Shown here one piece after another: positions 21,975 through 29,493 of a stretch of DNA of 34,581 bases. Each line of letters opens with the position of its first letter. The stretch's first letter is position 1. Source of the DNA: JAAXTX01 sp035560715. GTDB lineage: Bacteria > Patescibacteriota > Minisyncoccia > Moranbacterales > UBA1568. The notes beneath the pieces were generated by a model that did not search any database, had not been told where the DNA came from, and saw only the letters and a program-made list of their open reading frames with translations. Position numbers and translations under genes: made by a program. The stretch spans positions 1 to 34,581 of the forward strand of contig DATMYW010000009.1 in the NCBI GenBank assembly GCA_035560715.1, in the 5' to 3' direction.

Positions 21975-22041
21975 CATTCCCGACGCTCGCGAAAGTCGGC
22001 CTGACCGCCCGGAAGTCGGGACCGATTCCGTAAATAACGAG

Positions 22042-22070
22042 GAAATCCGGCCCGAAAGGGACCGGATTTC
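22042..22070 (-). terminator. Hairpin after the 22091 pilin gene
   Basis: A 9-bp stem (GAAATCCGG/CCGGATTTC) extends by CCC/GGG past a bulge, with a tetraloop. The minus-strand tail is CTCGTTATTT, so termination may be partial. Confidence 0.6.
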
Positions 22071-22090
22071 GTTTCAGGATTCACAGACTT

Positions 22091-22492
22091 CTAGTACTGC
22101 TGTCCGCTCGACCGTGCTCCGAGGAGGGAGACGACGGTATTGATGACGACCCAACCGACGAGTGCCACGATGATGGCGATGATCGCGTACGTCATCAGGT
22201 TCTTCGCCTTCTCGGTCTTCGACTCGTCGCCTGCGGCGGTGAGATAGAGGATGCCCGCGATGACGAAGGAGATGATCGCGCCGACACCGAGGATACCGAG
22301 TACCCAGTTCATGACCGTCGTCAGGATGGCTCCGATCGAGTTCTGTGTCAGTCCGCCGGTGGTAGCCACCGAGCTGTACGACGTACCGCTGCCGGGAACG
22401 GTCCCATATCCGGTCGCCTGCGCGAGCACGAACGCCGGCGCGGCGAGCACGAAAACGGCCGCCCCGTACCCGATCTGTTTGATTGATTTCAT
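22091..22492 (-). CDS. Type IV secretion pilin-like protein with a strong ribosome site
   Basis: A 133-residue single-module protein: signal peptide (about 1-24, ending VLA), GYGTVPGSGTSY mature start, helix 1 (about 53-86), A-A-G-D-E-S-K at 86-92, and helix 2 (about 101-122), ending GARSSGQQY. It has the best Shine-Dalgarno in the window, AAGGAGGTGA, at ideal spacing, so it should be the most heavily translated of the set and could be the major subunit. It follows the 22535 gene by 42 bases and is followed by a hairpin, suggesting it closes the methyltransferase/solute-binding unit. Family T4SS_pilin-like; function in this organism unknown. Confidence 0.88.
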   Translation of the reverse strand: MKSIKQIGYGAAVFVLAAPAFVLAQATGYGTVPGSGTSYSSVATTGGLTQNSIGAILTTVMNWVLGILGVGAIISFVIAGILYLTAAGDESKTEKAKNLMTYAIIAIIVALVGWVVINTVVSLLGARSSGQQY

Positions 22493-22534
22493 GCGTTCAC
22501 CTCCTTTCTCTGATGGTTGTTCCGAACCAACGTA

Positions 22535-22834
22535 TTATACCATGCCCACGACCGTCCGGATAATCAGGAGCGAGGAAAGACAGACGAGCGCCCCGACAAC
22601 CGAGTAGGCCATCGCCCGCTTCGCCTGTCTGGCACGTTCCTCGTCCCCCGATGAGACGAGGTACAGGATACCCGAGACGACGAACGAAAGCAGTCCGAGC
22701 ACGCCCGCCGCACCGAGTACGAGCGACAGCGCGTTCGCGAGCACCTTCTGAATCGGCACCGCGTCTTCGATCACTCCGGCCGCATGGGCGACGGATACGA
22801 TTTCTGGAATCCCTGTCATGGCGGTGTATGTCAT
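22535..22834 (-). CDS. Small pilin-like membrane protein after the solute-binding lipoprotein
   Basis: A 99-residue protein, one pilin-like module: short N-terminus (MTYTAMTGIPEIVSVAHAAG, possibly a cleaved signal), helix 1 (about 36-62), S-S-G-D-E-E-R at 61-67, AKRAMAYSV, and helix 2 (about 77-97). The frame reaches back to 23431, but everything before the ATG at 22834 overlaps the lipoprotein gene in another frame. The ATG at 22819 is also possible. It begins 17 bases after the stop of the lipoprotein gene and is followed 42 bases later by the strongly translated pilin gene. No Shine-Dalgarno. It should be a minor member of the family. Confidence 0.78.
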   Translation of the reverse strand: MTYTAMTGIPEIVSVAHAAGVIEDAVPIQKVLANALSLVLGAAGVLGLLSFVVSGILYLVSSGDEERARQAKRAMAYSVVGALVCLSSLLIIRTVVGMV

Positions 22835-22851
22835 CGGAAATATATGACGGC

Positions 22852-24270
22852 CTAGTTTCTCGACGCCTTCCGTTGTAGCTGCTCGACCTGACTCGCGGCG
22901 ACCGACAGTGCCTGCGTGACGGTGTTGCCTCCGCGATTCACCGAATCGATCGCATCCGCGATGATTCCCTCCGCGGCTTCGACTTCCCCGATCCGCCAAT
23001 CCTTTGCGATCAGATTCCCGTACGCGAATGGGGAAAGCCAAGGGTCGTTTTTCTGCGTCTCGACGATATCGCGGCGGGCAGCCGGATGCCCGGTACGCTC
23101 GAAGTAGGACTTGAGCGGATCCTCGGACACGGTAACCGGAAGAGACGAGCCCGTAGCAAGCGCGTTCCGAAGGACGATCTTCGATCCCGGATGCGGGTAT
23201 GCGAGGTAATGGAGGAACTGCCACGATTCGTGGACCCGGATATCGTTGTATTTTCCCTCCGGAAACGATATGTTCCCGGAACTTCCCGTGGTCGGAGCCT
23301 TCTTGTCCTTCGCTACGACATACACCCAGTAGTTCGCGTAATTCGAAGGTGTCCCTCCCTTGATCTGAGGCAACGGCGCCACACCGAAATTGAGCTTGGG
23401 ATTCTTCTTCCTGATGGTGTCGATCTGCCACGAATAGTTGACCATCATGGCGAGATTCCCTTCGTAGAAATCATCGATGGAGTAGTGTTGATTCGCGTTC
23501 CACGAATACCGGTCACTCCCGATTCCGGCGAATCCGGAATAGAAGGAGAGCGCCTTCTGGACGGACGGATCGGAAAGGCTTATCGTATCGGAAAAACCGG
23601 CGGAAGAGGGCTTCAACCCATATTGCGTCGCCATCGCGAGAAGAATGTCCGTCGAACGGTTGATATTCTTCGCGGTACCGAGCGCGATACCCGACTGTCT
23701 GATATTCCCGTAGCTGTCGACGGCATTGAGCAGTTTCACGTCCGCGACGACATCGTCCCACGTTGACGGCGGTGTCGTAATACCCGCCGCGTTAAAGAGA
23801 TCTTTGTTGTAATAGAGGGCAAGCGAGTCGACCGACAACGGAACTCCGTATACTTTCCCTTCCACGACGAGATCATCCGCGGCAACGTCCACGAACGAAT
23901 CATGGAATTCCTTTTCGGTCGTCTCGTACGAGGGCGCGGGGGCGATGAGGTTCTTGAACAGCGGAAGCCACGAACTCCGTATGAGAAAAATATCGGGGCC
24001 ATTCCCTTCCGCGAAGGCCTTCAGGAGATCATCCCGGTATGTCTCAGGCGTCATCTTCCGATAGGAGACTTTGCCGATATGGGACTGGCCCAACTGTTGA
24101 TATGCGCTGATAGTCGTCTGATACGAGTCCGAGTCGTCGATCGATCCCCACATTTCCAAACCGACCTTGTAGTTTGGAACGGTCGATTTGCCGCAGCCCG
24201 AAAGCAGAAAGGACGACGCGACGACCGGGACGACGAGCAACAGACGAGCCATGGGGAATGAAATCTTCAT
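22852..24270 (-). CDS. Extracellular solute-binding lipoprotein, ABC type 1 (sugar-like)
   Basis: A 472-residue lipoprotein: basic start, hydrophobic stretch, and the lipobox LLSGC with C26. The mature part is a family 1 solute-binding fold, with early LEMWGS (a family-like strand), GPDIFLIRSSWLP, the YGVPLSVDSLALYYNKDLF hallmark near 150, W-D-D-V, and GNLAMMVNYSW. Such proteins deliver sugars or other solutes to an ABC permease, but no permease or ATPase gene is nearby. It begins four bases after the methyltransferase stop and is followed by two pilin-like genes. A role as a cell-surface binder for the pilin system, or as the receptor of a distant transporter, is inference. No Shine-Dalgarno. 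Confidence 0.88.
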   Translation of the reverse strand: MKISFPMARLLLVVPVVASSFLLSGCGKSTVPNYKVGLEMWGSIDDSDSYQTTISAYQQLGQSHIGKVSYRKMTPETYRDDLLKAFAEGNGPDIFLIRSSWLPLFKNLIAPAPSYETTEKEFHDSFVDVAADDLVVEGKVYGVPLSVDSLALYYNKDLFNAAGITTPPSTWDDVVADVKLLNAVDSYGNIRQSGIALGTAKNINRSTDILLAMATQYGLKPSSAGFSDTISLSDPSVQKALSFYSGFAGIGSDRYSWNANQHYSIDDFYEGNLAMMVNYSWQIDTIRKKNPKLNFGVAPLPQIKGGTPSNYANYWVYVVAKDKKAPTTGSSGNISFPEGKYNDIRVHESWQFLHYLAYPHPGSKIVLRNALATGSSLPVTVSEDPLKSYFERTGHPAARRDIVETQKNDPWLSPFAYGNLIAKDWRIGEVEAAEGIIADAIDSVNRGGNTVTQALSVAASQVEQLQRKASRN

Positions 24271-24274
24271 AAGG

Positions 24275-24850
24275 CTACTTGGTCACGAAAAACGCATAAT
24301 GAAAGGCGCCTACCGGAAGATTTTTCACGTCGGCCAGACCGACGGAGCCAAGCAACTCACGAAGTTCATCCGGCGACACTCGAGATTTCTCGTCCGGGCC
24401 GAGCTTTCCGCCGGCGATCGATCCCCATTCCATGAGGACCGCATGCCCGCCCGGCTTGAGCACCCGGGCGATTTCCCGGACCATCACGTCCTTCTTCCTG
24501 TTTTGGAACAGGACGTCCTTCGCAATGATCCAATCAGCGCTTTCAGGAGCGAGACCCGATCCGTTCGCACGCTCGAGGTTCGCCCGCTTCACCGATACAT
24601 TCCGGATCCCTTCCGTCTTGATCCGGCTCTGGACTGCCTCAAGCGCCGACGGCAGCACGTCGATCGCGATCACGTTTCCCCCGTCGCCGACCGCCTTGGC
24701 GAATTCCACCGAAAAATATCCCGCACCGCATCCGAAATCGACGACCGTCCCTTTCGGTTTCTCAGGAAGGGACCGGATGACTTCCTTGGGATCGACGAAC
24801 GACATCGCTGGAATCATAGTGTTGGTTGTCACTCGTTGAAAAACGGACAT
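24275..24850 (-). CDS. Class I SAM-dependent methyltransferase
   Basis: A 191-residue Rossmann-fold methyltransferase of the UbiE-like group. Motif I is VVDFGCGAGY at 36-45, followed by the acidic residue D64 (IAIDVLPS) for the SAM ribose, motif II/III region ADWIIAKDVLF, and ARVLKPGGHAVLMEW. The substrate is not evident; the family covers quinones, small molecules and proteins. ATG 24850 is used, and ATG 24817 is an alternative. It is the first gene of a unit with the solute-binding lipoprotein (4-base gap) and the pilin-like genes, so a link to the surface module is possible but unproved. No clear Shine-Dalgarno. Confidence 0.85.
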   Translation of the reverse strand: MSVFQRVTTNTMIPAMSFVDPKEVIRSLPEKPKGTVVDFGCGAGYFSVEFAKAVGDGGNVIAIDVLPSALEAVQSRIKTEGIRNVSVKRANLERANGSGLAPESADWIIAKDVLFQNRKKDVMVREIARVLKPGGHAVLMEWGSIAGGKLGPDEKSRVSPDELRELLGSVGLADVKNLPVGAFHYAFFVTK

Positions 24851-24869
24851 TTGCCCGAATCCTACAAAT

Positions 24870-24897
24870 ATAGTACAACAGTTGAAGGCGAATTGAA
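24870..24897 (-). promoter_or_regulatory. Possible promoter of the methyltransferase unit
   Basis: On the minus strand: TTCAAT, 16 bases, TACTAT. The leader would be about 13 bases. Confidence 0.45.
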
Positions 24898-25003
24898 AGC
24901 GCGAAGCGGCTTCGGCAGCTTTTGAAACAAAGGGTGAAAAGGGAGGAATGGGTGAAATGATATCGCCCCCGCATCGTGTTCACTTATCTGTTGTCTGATA
25001 TTC

Positions 25004-25090
25004 GGAGAGATGACCGAGTGGTTGAAGGTACCGCTCTCGAAAAGCGGCAGGCCTGCAAGGGCCTCGAGGGTTCGAATCCCTCTCTCTCCT
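25004..25090 (+). tRNA. tRNA-Ser(CGA)
   Basis: A class II tRNA with a long variable arm. Acceptor GGAGAGA/TCTCTCC, anticodon stem CCGCT/AGCGG with loop CTCGAAA (anticodon CGA, reading TCG), variable arm about 18 bases, T-arm GAGGG-TTCGAAT-CCCTC. The discriminator would be U73 rather than the usual G73 for serine. CCA is not encoded; the trailer is CACCG. Confidence 0.95.
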
Positions 25091-25100
25091 CACCGAAAGG

Positions 25101-25136
25101 AAATCGGGACCTCTGAATGGGGTCCCGATTTTTTTC
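25101..25136 (+). terminator. Intrinsic terminator of tRNA-Ser
   Basis: An 11-bp stem (25101-25111 with 25121-25131) ends in a T-run (25129-25135). An outer ACCGAAA/TTTCGGT pair (25092-25098 with 25133-25139) could extend it. Confidence 0.9.
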
Positions 25137-25179
25137 GGTATGAATGGGGGAAAGTGATTCAAAAAGTATTCCAATCAAC

Positions 25180-25208
25180 TTCCAATCCCCGAATTTTCAT
25201 GCTATACT
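25180..25208 (+). promoter_or_regulatory. Promoter of the SDR gene
   Basis: TTCCAA, 17 bases, TATACT, with TGC before the -10. The leader of about 45 bases carries a small CGGCT/AGCCG hairpin. Confidence 0.65.
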
Positions 25209-25258
25209 GTATTGGTAATCGGCTCTATAAAGCCGAAATAAACCATAAAACAGACCAT

Positions 25259-26056
25259 ATGTCGCAGAAAAGGATTTCAGAGCTGTTCGATTTCACCGGC
25301 AAGACGGTGGTGGTGACCGGTGGCGCGAACGGCATCGGATACGGTATCGCGCGGCGCTTTGCGGAAGCCGGCGCATCAGTAGTCATCTCGGATATCAACG
25401 AAGAGGCAGGCATCGACAAGGCCGAGGCCCTCGCTTCGGAGTTCGGAGGGAAAACCCTCTTCGTGAAGACCGACGTGTCCTCGGAGGAGGACGTGAAGGC
25501 GCTTGTCGCGAAGACGAAGGAAGCCTTCGGCAGCCTCGACGTGATGGTGAACAATGCCGGTATCTTCCCGACCTCGCCGGTCCTCGATATGGAAGTCGGC
25601 TTTTGGGACAAGGTCCAGGCGGTGAACGGTCGCGGCGTATTCCTCGGCTGTCGCGAGGCGGCCAAGGCGATGGTCGAGCAAAAAAGCGGAACGATCATCA
25701 ATATCGCATCGATCGATGCCCTGCATCCGAGCATGGTCGGACTCGCGGCCTACGACAATTCCAAGCACGGTGTCTGGGGCTTCACCAAGAATCTCGCGCT
25801 CGAACTCGCCCCGCACAAGATCCGCGTGAACGCGATCGCTCCCGGGGGCGTGGCGACCGAAGGTGTGGCGGCCATGAGCTCGGGAGCACCGGCCATGACG
25901 GACGAACAGATGAAGGCATTCCTCAACGCTATCCCGATGGGACGCTATGCGGAGCCCGACGAGATGGCGACCATAGCTCTCTTCCTCGCGAGTGATGCGG
26001 CAAGCTACCTGACCGGATCGATGATCGTCGCCGACGGCGGCTCACTCATCGCGTAA
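25259..26056 (+). CDS. Short-chain dehydrogenase/reductase, NAD-preferring
   Basis: A classical SDR of 265 residues. The Rossmann motif TGGANGIGYGIA spans 20-31, D45 (VVISDIN) at the end of strand 2 favours NAD(H), NNAG is at 98-101, and the catalytic set is S151 (NIASIDA), Y165 and K169 (YDNSK). The end MIVADGGSLIA is typical. Members reduce or oxidise alcohols, sugars or acyl intermediates; the substrate is not evident. The frame continues upstream into the tRNA, but the ATG at 25259 fits the family N-terminus and lies after the promoter. There is no Shine-Dalgarno sequence (CAGACCAT). It is a single-gene unit with its own terminator. Confidence 0.92.
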   Translation: MSQKRISELFDFTGKTVVVTGGANGIGYGIARRFAEAGASVVISDINEEAGIDKAEALASEFGGKTLFVKTDVSSEEDVKALVAKTKEAFGSLDVMVNNAGIFPTSPVLDMEVGFWDKVQAVNGRGVFLGCREAAKAMVEQKSGTIINIASIDALHPSMVGLAAYDNSKHGVWGFTKNLALELAPHKIRVNAIAPGGVATEGVAAMSSGAPAMTDEQMKAFLNAIPMGRYAEPDEMATIALFLASDAASYLTGSMIVADGGSLIA

Positions 26057-26078
26057 GCAGTTCTTCCCGTTAGATACA

Positions 26079-26115
26079 AAACCACCCCGTGCCGTATGGC
26101 GCGGGGTGGTTTTTG
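26079..26115 (+). terminator. Intrinsic terminator of the SDR gene
   Basis: An 11-bp stem (AAACCACCCCG/CGGGGTGGTTT) with an inner GCC/GGC pair ends in TTTTG. Confidence 0.88.
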
Positions 26116-26263
26116 ATTTCTATTCGAACCCTCAAAGTCTTAACCTGTGCAATATTTCATATAAACGTTGCCAACGCTTTTTCTCCCTTTTGGAAAGGGA
26201 GTCCTGAGTCTTCGAAGGGAGGGATTTGATTCTCTCTTCGAGGATGGGCGCCCGAATACTTCC

Positions 26264-27034
26264 TTATTCCTTTTCCATTCCCTTCGCAGCGATCCACGCA
26301 AGTTCGAAGATTTTTTTCATCGCATCGGCGATTTCCCCCGATTCAATGATGATACCCAGCTTCTCCCGCCACGACGCGATCATGATCTTGTTGTCATAGA
26401 TATTGATTTCCGGATGAAAACCATACGTGTCTGCGGAGACGAAGGCTGATTGTCGGAGCTCTTCTTCATCATGTTCGGAAAGGTTTCGTCCTTCAGGGGT
26501 ATCCGTGAATATCGCCCTGATAGGTATCCCCTTTCCCGCCCGCCGCTTATAGTATTCCGGGAAGTAGCCCGGGAGCGCCTTGTGGACGTCATCGACACTC
26601 GCATATGCCCGAATCGTCTCGACCGATGTCAGCGTATCTTCATATACCTGCTTCAATCCGTCCGTTCCTTCATAAAACCTCACCTGCGGCCGCCCGGCGA
26701 CATTATGCATCGATTTCAAAACCGGTATGACCTCACGGGCGCTATCAAGCTCCCGCTGCCTCCGATCGAGTTCGTTTAGAATGAAGTTTTCGATCCGATC
26801 CGGAGACTCAGCCAGATATTCCTGCTTCGGTTCCTTACCGGAAATACTCACCAGCCGCTTAGCGACCAAACGATCCAAAACATCGTACCCCGTCGTCCGA
26901 TTGAAGCCCGCTCGCCTCGAAATCTGCGAAACGGTGCCTTTTCCGAGCCCAAGCAGAGCCAGATATGCGGAAACCTCGTTTTCCGATAATCCGACCGACA
27001 GGAGTTGTTTCTGCACGACTGATTCAGTTTTCAT
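26264..27034 (-). CDS. TrmB family transcriptional regulator
   Basis: A 256-residue regulator: N-terminal winged helix-turn-helix (about 5-75; ENEVSAYLALLGLGKGTVSQISRRAGFNRTTGYDVLDRL-like layout, with the recognition helix near 38-52), a helical linker (82-105), and a C-terminal sensor domain with VRFYEGTDGLKQVYEDTL at about 117-134. TrmB-type proteins often sense sugars; ligand here unknown. The -10 element ends only six bases before the ATG, so the transcript is predicted to be leaderless. It faces away from the small gene at 27201, whose promoter lies 60 bases off. No terminator with a U-tract follows. Confidence 0.88.
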   Translation of the reverse strand: MKTESVVQKQLLSVGLSENEVSAYLALLGLGKGTVSQISRRAGFNRTTGYDVLDRLVAKRLVSISGKEPKQEYLAESPDRIENFILNELDRRQRELDSAREVIPVLKSMHNVAGRPQVRFYEGTDGLKQVYEDTLTSVETIRAYASVDDVHKALPGYFPEYYKRRAGKGIPIRAIFTDTPEGRNLSEHDEEELRQSAFVSADTYGFHPEINIYDNKIMIASWREKLGIIIESGEIADAMKKIFELAWIAAKGMEKE

Positions 27035-27040
27035 GTTTCT

Positions 27041-27069
27041 ATTGTATCAACCTTCCTCATTTGTGTCAA
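27041..27069 (-). promoter_or_regulatory. Consensus promoter of the TrmB-like gene, predicted leaderless
   Basis: On the minus strand: TTGACA, 17 bases, TACAAT, with TGA before the -10. Six bases separate the -10 from the ATG. Confidence 0.8.
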
Positions 27070-27128
27070 GTATGCTCGACATAATCTTCTTTACTGTATT
27101 ATAAAAGGCACAATTCAGACGAACACTG

Positions 27129-27157
27129 TTGACTGTAATATATTTTTGCGCTATACT
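27129..27157 (+). promoter_or_regulatory. Promoter of the 76-residue gene
   Basis: TTGACT, 17 bases, TATACT. The transcript begins near CCCCGTTACG (27159-27168), which matches the same position after the promoter at 17564. Confidence 0.8.
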
Positions 27158-27200
27158 ACCCCGTTACGATATATTCTTTCACAACTCAACGGAGACATTC

Positions 27201-27431
27201 ATGAACAGATCAATCATTCTCGTCTGCCTAACCGCTATCACTATCACCTTTTCAATAGTGTCGGCGTCGCTCTGGAAACGGAACGAGAATATGTCGCGGG
27301 AACTACAATTCAAAACCGAGTCATTGGCAGCGTGTAGCTCGGAACTCGAACGGGCACGTGCTGAAAAAAACGAGCTTAAGAGGAGAGCGTTTCAAGCCGA
27401 AACGCTCCTCTGGAAGAACGGGATTCGCTGA
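27201..27431 (+). CDS. Small membrane-anchored coiled-coil protein
   Basis: A 76-residue protein without a recognised family. Residues 5-23 form a single hydrophobic helix (SIILVCLTAITITFSIVSA), probably an anchor, and residues about 30-70 are charged and helical (ELERARAEKNELKRRAF), fit for a coiled coil. The layout recalls small division or envelope-tether proteins, but no function should be assigned. The longer frame from 27129 starts inside the promoter, so the ATG at 27201 with GGAG upstream is preferred. The last codons overlap an 8-9 bp hairpin (27386-27408). A strong promoter and terminator make it a convincing single-gene unit. Confidence 0.72.
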   Translation: MNRSIILVCLTAITITFSIVSASLWKRNENMSRELQFKTESLAACSSELERARAEKNELKRRAFQAETLLWKNGIR

Positions 27432-27459
27432 AAACTCAGTGGATCCGGGTCAGGTTACG

Positions 27460-27492
27460 AAAGCGGGACACGTAATGTGTACCCGCTTTTTT
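27460..27492 (+). terminator. Intrinsic terminator of the 76-residue gene
   Basis: A stem AAAGCGGG..CCCGCTTT with an inner ACAC/GTGT pair ends in TTTTTT. Confidence 0.88.
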
Positions 27493-27524
27493 ATGTATGA
27501 CTCCCTCTCTCGGAGAGCGTCAGC

Positions 27525-29153
27525 CTATGCCGCTTCCGGCTCGATGCCGAGATGTTTGAGCGCGTCTTCGGTCTTCGGGAAAATCATACCCTCCTTTTCG
27601 AGACGGCCGAATCCCGCGATGCCCGACCTGAGCGCGTCGACTACGTTCGGATCGATGCTCGAGAGGATCACCTTCTGCCCGCGGGATTCGATGATGGAAA
27701 TGATCTCATTGAGTGCCTCCATGCCGTCGAGATCGACGTAATACACCTCGCGCAGCCGAAGGATGATGTACTTGTACTGGGCAAGACCCGTCTCGAACCG
27801 GCTGACATGCGCCCGACTGTTGAAATATACGAGCCGGCCGCGGAACGAGTACAGCAAGACATCGTGGCTCTCCTCGATTTCCTTCCCCTTCCCATCCTTG
27901 GATCCGTCCGTATCCTCCATATCGGACCGGTTGGGACGCATATCGTAGTGACCGTGCGTCATCTTGTCCACGGAAACCAACAGGGACAGCACGACACCGA
28001 GCAGGATGCCGACGATCGGATCTTCCACCACTGTCACGACGGCGACCGCCATGGAGATACCGAAAATTGTCTTGTCGAAACGGAAGAACCGGAAGAAATG
28101 TTCCGTCTCGACCATCTGGACCGCGACGAACACCAGGATGGCCGCGATGACCGTCATCGGGATGAACTGGAAAGACCGGAGGAGGAAAAGCGAGATGATC
28201 GTGACGGCGATCGAATTGATGATCGCGGACGTCTTGTGATTCGCGCCCGTCTTCACGTTGAGCGACGTCCGCGCCAGCGCCGCGGTCGCCGGCATGCCGC
28301 CGAAGAGGCCGGAAACGACGTTCGCCAGGCCGAGCCCGAGCATCTCCTTGCGCTCGTCGTGCTTCGTCTTTGTCATGCCGTCGGCGATCTTCGCGGAAAG
28401 CATGGTCTCGAGGATCGCGATAAGCGCGATGACGAGTGCCGATTTCATCAGCTTCGCGGAATAGAAGAAATGCGGGGCCGTAAACAGATGGAAGTCGATG
28501 TTCCCGTACTTCATACCGAGGGTCTCGAGTTGAAGCGGGATGGCATGGGTCTGGCCGAGATAGCCGATCAGGATGCCGACCGGTGCCAAGAAGATGGCGC
28601 CGGGAAGTTTGGGCACGTATTTCTTGAACGCGAGCAATGCCACGAAGAAAAGGACGAAGATCGCGACGGCAGAAAGAGAGGCGTCGGGGATATGTTTCAG
28701 GGACTCCAGCAAATTCCCGGAAAACTTCTCATGTGCCGGAAGCCCCTTCAGACCGAGCGCGAAATTCAACTGGTTGAGCCCGATGATGAACGCGACTCCG
28801 AGCGTGAATCCATGGATCACGCTCGAAGGGACCAGGATGAGATACCGCTCGAGACGGAGAAAATACGCGGCCAAGATGGCGATTCCCGCGACAATGGCAA
28901 GCATCGGCACACCGTCGATTCCCTGCGTGAAGACGAACGTCGCGATGATTCCGGACAGTGCCCCGGTCGGGCCTACGATATTGAAATTGCTGCCGCCGAA
29001 GGCCGCCGCTATGAGTCCGGCCCAGATCGCGGTCATGACGCCGACGACCGGCGTCACACCCGATGCGACCGCAAGCGAGACGGACAACGGGATGGAAATA
29101 AGTGAGACCGTCAGCCCCGATTTAAGGTTTTTCCTGATGTTTTCTGTCAGCAT
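27525..29153 (-). CDS. SulP family anion transporter with STAS domain
   Basis: A multi-pass transporter of the SLC26/SulP family, which moves sulfate, bicarbonate or other anions. From the ATG at 29153 it has 542 residues. The membrane core begins LLKSGLTVSLISIPLSVSLAVASG-like, with the family pattern GPTGALSG and AILETMLSAKIADGMTKTKHD, and about 10-12 helices to residue 385. A soluble C-terminal STAS domain (about 430-530) has YKYIILRLREVYYVDLDGMEAL, with D in the place of the phosphorylated Ser/Thr in related STAS. A longer frame would start with TTG at 29204, which is less likely. Anion specificity cannot be read. No Shine-Dalgarno. Confidence 0.93.
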   Translation of the reverse strand: MLTENIRKNLKSGLTVSLISIPLSVSLAVASGVTPVVGVMTAIWAGLIAAAFGGSNFNIVGPTGALSGIIATFVFTQGIDGVPMLAIVAGIAILAAYFLRLERYLILVPSSVIHGFTLGVAFIIGLNQLNFALGLKGLPAHEKFSGNLLESLKHIPDASLSAVAIFVLFFVALLAFKKYVPKLPGAIFLAPVGILIGYLGQTHAIPLQLETLGMKYGNIDFHLFTAPHFFYSAKLMKSALVIALIAILETMLSAKIADGMTKTKHDERKEMLGLGLANVVSGLFGGMPATAALARTSLNVKTGANHKTSAIINSIAVTIISLFLLRSFQFIPMTVIAAILVFVAVQMVETEHFFRFFRFDKTIFGISMAVAVVTVVEDPIVGILLGVVLSLLVSVDKMTHGHYDMRPNRSDMEDTDGSKDGKGKEIEESHDVLLYSFRGRLVYFNSRAHVSRFETGLAQYKYIILRLREVYYVDLDGMEALNEIISIIESRGQKVILSSIDPNVVDALRSGIAGFGRLEKEGMIFPKTEDALKHLGIEPEAA

Positions 29154-29204
29154 ACGCTTTATTATCGGCGCGAATCCGGCGCCAGCGGATATGTTGGGAG
29201 ACAA

Positions 29205-29406
29205 AACAAAAAGACCCCCGACGCCGACATACTCCCGATGGAGATTCGCTTCGGTCCCGGACGGTCTTCGTTCCGTTTTCCTTCAAAAAACGCGGTCCGA
29301 CATTCCGCTCACTCCGGAGTCTGACGGGCACGACGTTTCACATGGTACTCCCGCTCGGGAAAATGGTAAAGAGTGCATCATGACATGACGTATGATATCG
29401 CGTCCC
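29205..29406. other. Intergenic region between SulP and the SnoaL-like gene
   Basis: No coding gene, RNA gene or clear promoter for SulP is seen here. It does hold an imperfect palindrome, ATCATGACATGACGTATGAT (about 29378-29397), of unknown role, just before the promoter at 29407. Confidence 0.35.
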
Positions 29407-29436
29407 TTGACAACTGAAATCGGACAGGAGTACAAA
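29407..29436 (+). promoter_or_regulatory. Promoter of the SnoaL-like gene
   Basis: TTGACA, 18 bases, TACAAA. The leader is about 50 bases. Confidence 0.55.
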
Positions 29437-29493
29437 GACAGAAACGTTCCTTGTTCGAAGTTACAGTCCATTTAACAAACACAGATCGACGTC

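Noticed and set aside
24980..25178. Small frames over tRNA-Ser
   Set aside because: They are translations of the tRNA and its terminator.
25010..25258. N-terminal extension of the SDR protein
   Set aside because: Begins inside tRNA-Ser and passes the terminator and the SDR promoter.
26183..26201. Hairpin CTCCCTTT/AAAGGGAG as terminator of the TrmB-like gene
   Set aside because: On the minus strand it is followed by AAAAAGC, not a U-run, so it is only an inverted repeat.
27552..29105. 517-codon frame antisense to the SulP gene
   Set aside because: Very Asp/Arg/His-rich and fully covered by the SulP transporter.
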